IMG/VR virus record: IMGVR_UViG_3300021057_000003
Span: 1 to 50,370 of that record
Length of the DNA stretch: 50,370 bases
Source: a virus
Direction: 5' to 3' (one strand)
Below the pieces are notes generated by a model. That model worked only from the letters and a program-made list of their open reading frames with translations, was not told the DNA's origin and searched no databases. Shown one piece after another: positions 14,754 to 21,438 of the stretch (within the stretch, counting starts at the first letter, position 1; every line of letters starts with the position of its first letter). A program made the position numbers and the translations under genes.

Positions 14754-15016
14754 GCATGTACCGTAACCTCGGTCCCCTCAAGGTGCCTGGGGACCAGGGC
14801 TTGCAGGCCCGATTAGGGTACATGCGCTGTGCTCGTTCCATGTGGAACGTGAAGAACGGTCCGTATGTATTCTACCGTGAGGAACGGGGGAATGGAGGAA
14901 CTGCCCACCGAACAGCGCCCGAGCGGAGCGCGTGGCCTTCCTACCATGAGCCCGTCCGCGGGTGAGAGTGATCTCCAGATCCGGTGGGAGGAAGGCCACG
15001 CGAGTAGCGGGCGCTG
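14754..15016. other. Long inverted-repeat element: leader RNA, oriT or single-strand origin candidate
   Basis: No ORF. Two major units. Unit 1: 9-bp stem GCATGTACC (14754-14762) with 14817-14825, enclosing GGTCCCC/GGGGACC (14771-14777/14789-14795) and GGGC/GCCC (14797-14800/14807-14810), a three-way junction. Unit 2: 9-bp stem CAGCGCCCG (14913-14921) with 15008-15016, then a perfect 14-bp stem CGCGTGGCCTTCCT (14929-14942) with 14989-15002, capped by two small hairpins. CGTTCC-ATGT-GGAACG (14834-14849) lies between. It directly precedes the two DNA-pump genes, where a plasmid would have its oriT. Confidence 0.6.
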
Positions 15017-15102
15017 TGAGGTGGAACCTGCTAGCCACGAATAGTGGTAGAGAAGCACCCATACCTATAGGGATGGGATATGGGCACGTAAAAAGCCTCC
15101 GA

Positions 15103-15540
15103 TTAGGAGGTTGCTTCTGTCTTCTTGCCTTTCTTCGTCTCAGCGAAGGGAAGGTAGGTTCCTCGTTCACCGGACATGATCTTCTGCTCTTTCTTCAGAG
15201 CATTCAGCGTGTTGCCGATTGAACCTTCAAGGGACTTGTCACCCTTTGCTCCCATGTTTTCGAGGAGCTGAGTGCGGCTGATCCCGCTAGGGTTCTGTGT
15301 GATGAGGTCGAGTACCTGTTGCTTGATGCCGGTCTTCCGTGGGCCACGGGTTTGTTTCTTCCCACGAGTAGTGGGGAGCTTGCCCTGAAGAGCGTTCACA
15401 TACGCTTCGATGGCGACGAGCTGCTTCCTGATTCCTTCTTCCTCTTCGTCCAAGGCACGTCTGCGAGGTTCCAGGTCTTCGAGCATCTTCTGTAGACGCT
15501 GTTGCTCCTGCTCCATTTGCTTCGATAGTTCCAATCTCAT
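15103..15540 (-). CDS. Coiled-coil protein with C-terminal winged helix
   Basis: About 145 aa from ATG 15540; CCAGGAG abuts this ATG, so the in-frame TTG at 15534, six bases from the SD, is the likelier start. Residues 1-70 are a charged coiled coil (MEQEQQRLQKMLEDLEPRRRALDEEEEG begins it, read in two parts), followed by a basic linker and a winged-helix domain (VLDLITQNPSGISRTQLLENMG...SIGNTLNALKKEQKI). Such proteins dimerise and bind DNA. It is a candidate regulator or DNA-binding partner of the downstream ATPases. Its stop codon overlaps a weak terminator-like hairpin (about 15093-15115). Confidence 0.65.
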   Translation of the reverse strand: MRLELSKQMEQEQQRLQKMLEDLEPRRRALDEEEEGIRKQLVAIEAYVNALQGKLPTTRGKKQTRGPRKTGIKQQVLDLITQNPSGISRTQLLENMGAKGDKSLEGSIGNTLNALKKEQKIMSGERGTYLPFAETKKGKKTEATS

Positions 15541-15586
15541 CTCCTGGTGGTGGAGCGGGGAGTATATGTGACTTCTGAGGCTCTGT

Positions 15587-15770
15587 ACATGGGGCAAGGA
15601 TTTGACGAGGATGGTCGTAAACACGGGACGTTGCAATAACGTTTGCCGCGCCACCTACTCGTATAGTCACCTTGCATTTACAGCCCAACGACCGTAAGGC
15701 GTTTCTTGTTTAAAGTGGAGACACCGGCTCCATTACTGTGCTATTTGCGTTCCTTTTACGCCACCCATGT
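15587..15770 (-). ncRNA. tRNA-shaped RNA A (184 nt)
   Basis: On the minus strand: ACATGGG (15770-15764) pairs perfectly with CCCATGT (15593-15587) as a 7-bp acceptor-like stem, followed by TG and a D-arm-like GCGT-AAAAGGA-ACGC. An extended anticodon-side arm (ACAG...CTGT enclosing a TGGAG-CCGGTGT-CTCCA hairpin and another) follows. Then GCAAGG/CCTTGC (15675-15670/15599-15594) is placed where a T stem belongs, next to an internal loop TGACTAT/CAAAT and an inner stem ACGAG/CTCGT. RNA B at 29237 has the same architecture and identical internal-loop sequences. No valid anticodon or normal T-loop, so it is not an ordinary tRNA. Confidence 0.6.
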
Positions 15771-16029
15771 ACACAGCCCCCGAAGGGGTGTGAGCAAAGT
15801 TCAAATCAACAATTTCTCCCCTTGCGGGGCGAGGCCGAAGCCCATTACCACTCTTGAGGAGTGGTGCTCGCAAATCGCGGGAGTTGGTCCTGGACTGAAT
15901 GTCCCTCCAACCATTTGCGAGCACCCATCCCCGAAAGGATCGGTGCAAAATTCTGTCTAGGAACTTCGCGCACGCGCGCCACCACCTTCAATGACGAAGG
16001 GGCGCGGGTACAGGATGCGCGCCTGTACC
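15771..16029. other. Tandem hairpin array between tRNA-shaped RNA A and HNH gene
   Basis: No ORF. Seven successive stems: CACA-g-CCCC/GGGG-TGTG (15772-15792), CCCC/GGGG (15818-15829), ACCACTC/GAGTGGT (15847-15865), a perfect 13-bp stem GGTGCTCGCAAAT (15863-15875) with 15913-15925 enclosing GTTGG/CCAAC and GGAC/GTCC, ATCC/GGAT (15927-15940), CGCGCC..CCTTC/GAAGG-GGCGCG (15975-16006) and GGTACAGG/CCTGTACC (16007-16029). It may be one large structured RNA with the tRNA-shaped unit at its 3' end on the minus strand, or DNA recognition sites. Confidence 0.5.
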
Positions 16030-16059
16030 TCCGTTCCCTCACCATTGGATGATGTGCTC

Positions 16060-16527
16060 CTACAAATGGTTGACCTTTGGTTTACCTATAGGTCTGCCGC
16101 GTTTGCGGAGCATGTACTCCTGTTGCTTGCGATTCTTGCAAGTCCGACACACACGCCACGCCCTGCGGCCGCGGACTCGAATCTTCAGGTTGTCCCCGGA
16201 AAGGGGGTGTCCTGCATCACAGTGGGTAGCTCGCGCATACTTGGCTGATGGTGCCTCACCGCGCAATGTGTTCGTTTCTTGTGAAACAGGCTCCAAGTGG
16301 AGAGGATTAACACAGATTGGGTTCCTACAGAGATGGTCGATGACCTTCCCGAAGGGAATCCGTGTGTCAGTGAAGAACTCGTAGGAGACTCTGTGCGCTG
16401 GTTTTGAGGTTCCGTTGAAATGGAACTCACCATAACCATTACCCTTCTGACTTCCTGTCCAAATCCAACATGAATCTGTCTGGTCGATTCGCGTGACGAA
16501 TCTGTCTATATCCTTTCCTTGAAGCAC
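16060..16527 (-). CDS. HNH endonuclease (HNH_3 type)
   Basis: A 155-aa protein from GTG 16527. DSCWIWTGSQKGNGYGEFHFNG, RVSYEFF and IDHLCRNPICVNPLHLEPVS form the HNH core (catalytic His in DHLC, Asn in CVNPLHL). A second Cys/His zinc knuckle (THCDAGH, RVCRTCK) and an AT-hook-like RKRGRP tail follow. Enzymes of this kind are mostly mobile homing nucleases. It is followed on its strand by the hairpin array and tRNA-shaped RNA A. No intron is apparent. Confidence 0.9.
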   Translation of the reverse strand: MLQGKDIDRFVTRIDQTDSCWIWTGSQKGNGYGEFHFNGTSKPAHRVSYEFFTDTRIPFGKVIDHLCRNPICVNPLHLEPVSQETNTLRGEAPSAKYARATHCDAGHPLSGDNLKIRVRGRRAWRVCRTCKNRKQQEYMLRKRGRPIGKPKVNHL

Positions 16528-16577
16528 TCATACCAGACTACCAAATTCCCTGTGAATTTCAACTGAGGGGGTGTGGA

Positions 16578-16748
16578 TTACTTTTTCCCTATGAGGGGGA
16601 GGACGATGGCATTCAGTACCACAGCACCGATGAGCCAGGCAAGCGACCACCATGACCATGAGTAGAACGCCATGCCGATGCCTCCCGCCAAGATGATGAG
16701 GCCAACCACCATTTTGGTCATCGTGGAGTCTGTTTCTTTGTCTGTCAT
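16578..16748 (-). CDS. Small two-helix membrane protein
   Basis: A 56-aa protein from ATG 16748, with SD GGAG 6 nt upstream; a TTG in frame 12 bases earlier is less likely. It has two hydrophobic helices (MVVGLIILAGGIGMAFYSW, LAWLIGAVVLNAIVLPLIG) after a polar start. Possibly a holin-like or exclusion protein; it is not near the lysis genes. A DnaA-like 9-mer overlaps its stop codon. Confidence 0.6.
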   Translation of the reverse strand: MTDKETDSTMTKMVVGLIILAGGIGMAFYSWSWWSLAWLIGAVVLNAIVLPLIGKK

Positions 16749-16758
16749 GGAATGCTCC

Positions 16759-16784
16759 AAAAAAGAGGGAGCACTTGGCTCCCT
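16759..16784 (-). terminator. Terminator after excisionase
   Basis: AGGGAGC pairs with GCTCCCT (16766-16772 with 16778-16784), followed on the minus strand by CTTTTTT. It ends the integrase/excisionase transcript. Confidence 0.9.
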
Positions 16785-16796
16785 GTTGGAATGACC

Positions 16797-16991
16797 CTAT
16801 CGGGGTCGCAAATCTAGAAGGCGCTGAATGTAGTCGTCTATCTCCTGCTCATCCCAGTAGGACATTCCGTTAGGGCCGTTGGGCTTTCCTGGTTCAGGTA
16901 GCTTTCCGGCCTTCACCCGTCGCTCCAAGGTAGCTTTGGCGATTCCGAGCTTTAAACAAACTTGCCTTTTATTTAACAGTCTGCGTGTCAT
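16797..16991 (-). CDS. AlpA-like excisionase/DNA-binding protein
   Basis: A 64-aa protein from ATG 16991, overlapping the integrase 3' end by 23 bp. LLNKRQVCLKLGIAKATLERRVKAGKLPEP and MSYWDEQEIDDYI form the MerR-like winged HTH of AlpA/Xis proteins, which bend attachment-site DNA and set the direction of recombination. The longer frame to 17051 lies wholly within the integrase and is less likely. Confidence 0.85.
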   Translation of the reverse strand: MTRRLLNKRQVCLKLGIAKATLERRVKAGKLPEPGKPNGPNGMSYWDEQEIDDYIQRLLDLRPR

Positions 16992-18090
16992 GCGCGATCT
17001 CCGAAGAGTCGTGCACGACGCCTTGGTAGGCGGGATTGCCACCGAAGGCACTGACGATTTTCAGGATGAATGCGCTGTAAGTCAACAATGCTTCTCGGAC
17101 TTCATCCTCATATTCGTAGCGGTTGTATGTGCGTGCGATAGGGGTGAGCGTGCCTTGGACATGGTTCAAAATCTTCTCGGTGATGTGGATGGGCACCTTG
17201 AGCCTGGCGAGGTTCGTTGAGAACGTGCGCCGGAGGTCGTGGAGCCTCCAGTTCTTCACGCCACAGAGGGCATCGAGCTTCTTCTTCTCCTCGCTCCAGC
17301 ACGGCTCTCCCAAGACGGGAAGGTGCTGTTTCATGAGCGGGGTGATCGGAAGGGTGTGGCTACGGTTGTTCTTCGTTTCCTCGAAGTGAAGGTGGGTTGT
17401 CCCTGTGCCGTACTTCGCAATCTCATTCCGACGGGCTCCAGAGAGCATGAGTACCCTGACCAGGTGGCCGTAGGGCTTGTAGTCGGTGGCGTTCCAGATG
17501 GCAACCAGCTCCTCGTCTGTGAGGACGCGTTCACGGGACTTCAGCTTGTTCGGCATGTCCACCCTGGAGAGGGGATTGACGGTCAAGATGTCCTCTTTGA
17601 CGCACCACATGAAGAAGGTGCGGAGAACCTGTTGCGCCACGTTCTGCGCCGTGTCCTTCCCTGCCAAGTCTTTCAGCTTCTCGGTTACGTCCTTGCGGGT
17701 GATGTGATCGACGCGCTTCGTGAATCCGAAGAAGTTGAGGTAGGTTTTGTAGAGGCGGAGGCTCGTTGCCTTCATTTTGTGCTTCCGAGCCTCCAGGAAC
17801 GCGTCTACGGCCTCTGGATACGGTTTTGGCGTACCAGTCGGTTTCGTGCTGGAAGACCCCGCAAAAACGATTTTTGCTCGAATGCGAGCGTCTTTGAGGG
17901 TGAGGTCGGGGTAGCGCCCGAGGGTGGTGAGCCTCCGCTCCTTCCCCGTGACCACAATGAAGGTCTTTGCGCCCCCTTGCGAGAGGCGAATGCCGAATCC
18001 ACGGAGCGTGGTGTCAAAAATGGTGAGCTGGCCCTTCTCTGGAGCCTTCAAACGCTGAATGAGCAGGTCGGTTAGTTGCGCTTTAGCCAC
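16969..18090 (-). CDS. int: Tyrosine recombinase integrase, P4 type
   Basis: A 373-aa protein from GTG 18090 (SD AAAGGAAG). The DUF4102-like arm-binding domain (residues 1-75, LTDLLIQRLKAPEKG, RLTTLGRYPDLTLKDAR) is followed by a SAM-like core-binding domain (85-170) and the catalytic domain: R220 in SGARRNE, H284 and R287 in LHDLRRTF, H310 in KILNHVQG, Y322 in ARTYNRY. All catalytic residues are present. It would insert the phage into a host attachment site; attP was not identified. Confidence 0.95.
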   Translation of the reverse strand: MAKAQLTDLLIQRLKAPEKGQLTIFDTTLRGFGIRLSQGGAKTFIVVTGKERRLTTLGRYPDLTLKDARIRAKIVFAGSSSTKPTGTPKPYPEAVDAFLEARKHKMKATSLRLYKTYLNFFGFTKRVDHITRKDVTEKLKDLAGKDTAQNVAQQVLRTFFMWCVKEDILTVNPLSRVDMPNKLKSRERVLTDEELVAIWNATDYKPYGHLVRVLMLSGARRNEIAKYGTGTTHLHFEETKNNRSHTLPITPLMKQHLPVLGEPCWSEEKKKLDALCGVKNWRLHDLRRTFSTNLARLKVPIHITEKILNHVQGTLTPIARTYNRYEYEDEVREALLTYSAFILKIVSAFGGNPAYQGVVHDSSEIAHDTQTVK

Positions 18091-18214
18091 TTTTGAGCTT
18101 CCTTTTTCCCGTGGATAGGGGTGATGTGGAATGGTCTACCGCCTACCCCCGAAATGTCAATTTCTTTTTTGAAATCAACGACTTACGATGCGGAATGAGG
18201 TGGTTTGAGGAGGT

Positions 18215-18243
18215 ATTTCACTACTGTTTGTGTATCGTGTCAA
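18215..18243 (-). promoter_or_regulatory. Integrase promoter
   Basis: Perfect -35 TTGACA (18243-18238), 17-nt spacer, -10 TGAAAT (18220-18215), 125 bp upstream of int. The long leader contains ATTTC-TTTTTT-GAAAT (about 18160-18175) and a second TTGACA near 18150. The region 18091-18281 has no gene and may hold attP. Confidence 0.55.
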
Positions 18244-18281
18244 GTCCTGAATGTTCTTGTGGATCAACCACTTAGGGATGG

Positions 18282-18992
18282 CTAGTCTCTTTTGAGCTTC
18301 TCCCGTACCCATTCGCGATTGATGTGGAAGGTCTGAGCCTCCTCGGTTTCAGCGTCCACGGCGTCCAGAACTTCCTCAATCGTCCTCGCTCGTTCCTCTT
18401 GTGCGTGGCGCGAGAGGGCGGCGAGGAAGTCTTTGTCGTATCGCTTTGCCAGCTCTGTGATTTCAGGATGTGGCTTCTGGCACAAGCAACATTCAAAGTG
18501 CTTGATCTTCTGTCCACATGCGGGAGATTTGTTGTTCCAACAGTGTGAGTGATCGAGCTGGTTGTACGGCACCTTCTCTACGCTCTCGGAGGGGCCAGCC
18601 TGAGCAAGTTCTTCACCTAGTTTGTTGGCTAGCTTTTCATTTACGTCCCATGCGCTCTCTCTGTTCTCAGGCTGGCAGGTGATGCCCTTTCCGCCGTTGT
18701 AGAGTTCTTGCATTGCTTCAGGCGTGAAGTCCCGCATAGGTTCGAGTACTTCTAATACTCTGTTCTCAGTGGGGAAGCCGGAATGTGTGTTGTTTGATGG
18801 TGGAGGGTTTTGTAGTGGCTCGATGTTCTCAGTGGGGGCGGGGGAGTCTTCGATTCTGCCTACAGCGTGCCATGTGATCTTGCCAGTGCCTCCACAAACT
18901 CCGCACGTTCCATCGGCGCAAGGTTTGATGTCAGGGTTCTTCTGGCGGCACTGTGGACAGCTTTCGACTAGGTCCTTTGATGTGGTATTCAT
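18282..18992 (-). CDS. Zinc-ribbon protein with helical C-terminus
   Basis: A 236-aa protein. The N-terminus has CPQC...CGVCGGTG (residues 12-36), a zinc ribbon of DnaJ-like spacing. A low-complexity Pro/Asn/Glu part follows, then a second Cys/His cluster (CW...CGQKIKHFECCLCQKPH, about 150-175) and a charged helical end (EERARTIEEVLDAVDAETEEAQ). Family not recognised. It is the last of the train of small genes before the integrase. Confidence 0.65.
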   Translation of the reverse strand: MNTTSKDLVESCPQCRQKNPDIKPCADGTCGVCGGTGKITWHAVGRIEDSPAPTENIEPLQNPPPSNNTHSGFPTENRVLEVLEPMRDFTPEAMQELYNGGKGITCQPENRESAWDVNEKLANKLGEELAQAGPSESVEKVPYNQLDHSHCWNNKSPACGQKIKHFECCLCQKPHPEITELAKRYDKDFLAALSRHAQEERARTIEEVLDAVDAETEEAQTFHINREWVREKLKRD

Positions 18993-19190
18993 TTTTCTTT
19001 GATGTTATTGTTAATGAGGAAGCAGTGGCTCAAAAGGTTTCTGACCGGCACACGGCACTACTAGAGGTAGTAGGTTCTGTCATGGGGTTCCTCTCCCTTA
19101 TCAGATGCAGGGTGACTTTACAGGGCAATATAAATTCAGAGGTCTGTGAGCACACGTCGGCTCCCTGGCAATTCCCTGCCCGCTTCCTTC
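18993..19190. other. 198-bp gap, short SD-led ORF only
   Basis: On the minus strand GAGAGG precedes a 17-codon ORF (MTEPTTSSSAVCRSETF) at about 19082-19032, possibly a leader peptide. CTAC-TAGAG-GTAG is a small hairpin. I see nothing else convincing; it is probably the leader of the 18282 gene. Confidence 0.3.
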
Positions 19191-19221
19191 ACTCCCGACT
19201 TAGTTTCGGGAGTTTTCTTTT
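19191..19221 (+). terminator. Plus-strand terminator overlapping the 19200 stop
   Basis: ACTCCCGA (19191-19198) pairs with TCGGGAGT (19206-19213), then TTTCTTTT. The T tract is on the plus strand only. It overlaps the 3' end of the minus gene at 19200 and may guard against antisense transcription. Confidence 0.7.
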
Positions 19222-19607
19222 GCTCCTTTGATGAGGTTGATAACGTCCTCTAGTGCTTGGTTGTAGCTCTTTCTCTCGCCAACTGTCATAAAGGGGGAGT
19301 TCGATGTTCTCCTGCCGTATGACTTGGTGATGATGTATCGCTTTCCCTCCACCTCCTTCACGAGACGGTCACGTTCTCTTTCTTCGGGAGTTCTTGAATC
19401 ACAGTCGTCCACGCTCTCTCTGTTCTCTGTGGGGGCGGGGCGACAGTCTCCGTGGCTTTCAGTCTTTCCACACCATGTGCAGAAAGGTTCCTCAGTGGGG
19501 GCGGGGCAATCGCAGGAGTTCCATTGGGGTGTGTAGCGCGGGTTTGCGCCGATACCGTGGTCAATGACTCGCTGTGTGCCGTTCGCGCAGTTTGGTTTAT
19601 GTTGCAT
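19200..19607 (-). CDS. Zinc-ribbon protein with LVKEVEG module
   Basis: A 135-aa protein. The N-terminal half is Cys-rich (CDCPAPTEEPFCTWCGKTESHGDC). The C-terminal half, DRLVKEVEGKRYI...SYNQALEDVINLIKGA, is shared with the 19597 gene (DRLVKEVEGKRKL...YNQALDDVISLIKG) and more weakly with 21100. It starts inside the end of the 19597 gene, with AAAGGAG just before its ATG. Unknown function; likely a duplicated early-gene family. Confidence 0.65.
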   Translation of the reverse strand: MQHKPNCANGTQRVIDHGIGANPRYTPQWNSCDCPAPTEEPFCTWCGKTESHGDCRPAPTENRESVDDCDSRTPEERERDRLVKEVEGKRYIITKSYGRRTSNSPFMTVGERKSYNQALEDVINLIKGAKENSRN

Positions 19608-19851
19608 CTCCTTTGATTAAACTGATAACGTCATCTAATGCTTGGTTGTAGGTGGCGTGTTCCTCGGGATAGCGTCCCAGCACAGTCAGTTTCCGCTTCC
19701 CCTCCACCTCCTTCACAAGACGGTCACTTTCTGCGGTGAGGAGGTCTATGATGAAGTTTTTGATGTCATGACAGTGACATTGGCTCCCGTCAGGTGAATA
19801 CGTCGCATTGGCGAACTTGCGGTCAAACTCCGCCTCCCAGTTTCTATTCAT
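19597..19851 (-). CDS. LVKEVEG-module paralogue
   Basis: An 84-aa protein. HCHDIKNFIIDLLTAESDRLVKEVEGKR is followed by YNQALDDVISLIKG, nearly the same C-terminal module as the 19200 gene but without its zinc ribbon. Its ATG overlaps the upstream stop (ATGAATAG). Unknown function. Confidence 0.65.
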   Translation of the reverse strand: MNRNWEAEFDRKFANATYSPDGSQCHCHDIKNFIIDLLTAESDRLVKEVEGKRKLTVLGRYPEEHATYNQALDDVISLIKGDAT

Positions 19852-19978
19852 AGATTTCAGGTGCGCGGATAATGTTCTTCAAGTCGTCAATCACTTGCTC
19901 CAGCGTTTCGTTCTGCTCACACGCCTGGATTGCTCTCTGGTAGGCGTTGTTCTTAGCGTCTCTGATGTCATCATTCAT
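19844..19978 (-). CDS. Small helical protein, unknown
   Basis: A 44-aa protein from ATG 19978 (MNDDIRDAKNNAYQRAIQAC). The start at 19978 overlaps the upstream zinc-ribbon stop by 8 bp; the longer frame to 20032 runs inside that gene. Its AYQRAI...QVIDDLKNII is a weak echo of the YNQAL.DVI.LIKG module. Confidence 0.5.
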   Translation of the reverse strand: MNDDIRDAKNNAYQRAIQACEQNETLEQVIDDLKNIIRAPEIYE

Positions 19979-20114
19979 GTTCTTGGGGTTGATTAAGTTC
20001 TTCGTGTAATCCGTTGCAGGATGGGTTGCCACAGTAGCTACAGCATTTGCAGAAAACGTCAGTTTCTCCGCATCCTGGGCATACTCCCTCCCACTCTCCT
20101 TTCTCTGTGGACAT
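19971..20114 (-). CDS. 47-aa Cys-rich zinc-binding protein
   Basis: A 47-aa protein with nine Cys: CPGCG, CKCCSYCG and NPSCNG, enough for two zinc sites. Very small Cys-rich proteins like this are common in phage early regions. Overlaps on both sides fit the train of coupled genes here. Confidence 0.6.
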   Translation of the reverse strand: MSTEKGEWEGVCPGCGETDVFCKCCSYCGNPSCNGLHEELNQPQEHE

Positions 20115-20118
20115 GGTG

Positions 20119-20361
20119 TTATGGGACTATCTCATCCAAGTATTCTTGATCTTGAAATGAGCTGTGAATAATCATGGGTTTTGCGTACTGTCCGTCGCTG
20201 TATCCTGTGGCGACTTTTGGCTTGCATGGGCAGTCGATACCACCTAGCTCTCGTTCATTACCTTCGTGCTGGGCTGAGTGTGGTTTGATGTCCGTTTCAG
20301 GGAGAACGTGGACATTCACGCCATCATCAATCGTTAGCCACTTTCCTTTATAGCGTTCCAT
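20119..20361 (-). CDS. Conserved phage hypothetical protein
   Basis: An 80-aa protein with HSAQHEGN...GIDCPCKPKV...PMIIHSSFQDQE. The pattern H..........C.C.P.......IIH.S is a small phage family without known function. It lies 5 bp after the zinc-ribbon gene in genome order and 4 bp from the next stop. Confidence 0.7.
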   Translation of the reverse strand: MERYKGKWLTIDDGVNVHVLPETDIKPHSAQHEGNERELGGIDCPCKPKVATGYSDGQYAKPMIIHSSFQDQEYLDEIVP

Positions 20362-20364
20362 GAT

Positions 20365-20709
20365 CTAGTTGTTATCTGATACCTCTACGTCGCTGTTAGA
20401 TTCTGAAGGGGTGGCGAGGGCTTCGAGTACAAGTTCTTTTACGTGGAAACCTCCTTCGATTACTCCCCGTGCATAGTCACCCCATTTTTCCTTGTCACCT
20501 GATAGCGCCACTATGTGTTGCGTTGCGTCCGCGACCTTCGCTTTCTCCTCCTTCCTCGCTTCCTCACTTATCTTGGTGAGGGTGGTGCGGAGCCAGTTAA
20601 TGATGCCGAGCGGGTGCGGATAGGTGTCAGGCGTCCAGTTGTCTTTTGATGTTGGAACGCTGAATGTCTCGCGGAACTCCTCTACTGCGCTTTCGATGTG
20701 TTGGTTCAT
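20365..20709 (-). CDS. Hypothetical helical protein
   Basis: A 114-aa, mostly helical protein (IINWLRTTLTKISEEARKEEKAKV) with an acidic C-terminus. No family recognised. It overlaps the small membrane-peptide gene upstream by 4 bp. Confidence 0.6.
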   Translation of the reverse strand: MNQHIESAVEEFRETFSVPTSKDNWTPDTYPHPLGIINWLRTTLTKISEEARKEEKAKVADATQHIVALSGDKEKWGDYARGVIEGGFHVKELVLEALATPSESNSDVEVSDNN

Positions 20710-20801
20710 GACTTGTCGCTTAAGTCTTCTAATGCCTTTGCGATGCGGCTCAGCGGGAAATACAGAATCCAGGCTGAAACCACGAGTCCGAGGTACGTCA
20801 T
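20706..20801 (-). CDS. 31-aa membrane peptide
   Basis: A 31-aa ORF from ATG 20801 with an N-terminal hydrophobic segment (YLGLVVSAWILYFPL) and a charged tail. AAGGAGG lies just upstream; both ends overlap neighbours as ATGA, which makes translation plausible. Function unknown. Confidence 0.5.
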   Translation of the reverse strand: MTYLGLVVSAWILYFPLSRIAKALEDLSDKS

Positions 20802-21103
20802 ACCTCCTTACTTGCTGACGGGGGTAAGGGGGACTGTGCTTTGCCTTTGATGTCGTAGTAGCGACTTTTCCATACGCCGATAATGCGGAGTAAGTGGCTT
20901 TCTCTCGCTCTGTTCATCGGACTTTCCTCTTGGGAGGAGCGTTCTTCGAGGTACTGCTTCCACCGTGCGCGCGTCTCCTTCGGGTAGGTTTCCGTGAAGT
21001 GGCTGAATACCATCCCCGTCTTCTCACGGAACTCTGCAAGTGAAATTCCCTTTGTCTGCGCTCGAAGCCAGAGGTCGAGATTTTCTTTTGATGTCTTGCT
21101 CAT
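20798..21103 (-). CDS. Hypothetical basic protein
   Basis: A 101-aa basic protein (WLRAQTKGISLAEFREKTG, RARWKQYLEERSSQEE). The start may form a helix-turn-helix-like pair. No family recognised. It is coupled to both neighbours by 4-bp overlaps. Confidence 0.55.
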   Translation of the reverse strand: MSKTSKENLDLWLRAQTKGISLAEFREKTGMVFSHFTETYPKETRARWKQYLEERSSQEESPMNRARESHLLRIIGVWKSRYYDIKGKAQSPLPPSASKEV

Positions 21104-21438
21104 TCTCCGTTTATCTTAGCTCGAATAATCTTCTGTACGTCTGAGAGGGCTTTGCGGTAGCCAGCCTCGTAGAATTGCACCTTTTCTGTTTTACCGCCGT
21201 AAAGTTCAGTGTTAGTAATCATCCCCTCCACCTCCCTCACGAGGTCTTCGGTCTGTATGAGGCTGTAGTCGGTTCCCCAGAGTTCATTGAATAGGTGAAC
21301 GTCTGCGATGAGGTCTGCGAGTGAGGACAGCATCTCCTTGTTCGCTTCTTGCCAGTTGGCGTAGGACTTCTTGAGGATGAATTGCATGGCCTCCTTTTTC
21401 TTTGCGTCGCCCTCCCATGTCTCTTGATGCTGGGTCAT
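21100..21438 (-). CDS. Helical protein with LVREVEG module
   Basis: A 112-aa protein. Its C-terminal EDLVREVEGMI...YEAGYRKALSDVQKIIRAK repeats the module of the 19200 and 19597 genes (LV+EVEG, then Y..AL.DV..+I+). The N-terminal 50 residues are a separate helical part. Suggests a small paralogous family in this train of genes. Confidence 0.6.
   Translation of the reverse strand: MTQHQETWEGDAKKKEAMQFILKKSYANWQEANKEMLSSLADLIADVHLFNELWGTDYSLIQTEDLVREVEGMITNTELYGGKTEKVQFYEAGYRKALSDVQKIIRAKINGE

Noticed and set aside
15655-15677. Phage single-subunit RNA polymerase promoter (AAGGTGACTATA resembles the SP6 promoter)
   Set aside because: No such polymerase is encoded, only two copies exist, and both are embedded in matched RNA stems, which explains their conservation better.
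15706-16052. Plus-strand small ORFs over the hairpin array
   Set aside because: Composition follows inverted repeats; no start context or family.
16060-16527. IscB/TnpB-type RNA-guided nuclease
   Set aside because: HNH only, 155 aa, with no RuvC motifs or PLMP domain; kept only as a loose analogy.
17239-18075. Plus-strand 278-aa ORF
   Set aside because: Antisense shadow of the integrase, whose catalytic motifs are intact.
18091-18281. attP core
   Set aside because: The location is right and short inverted repeats exist, but no tRNA 3' end or direct repeat can be shown without a host sequence.
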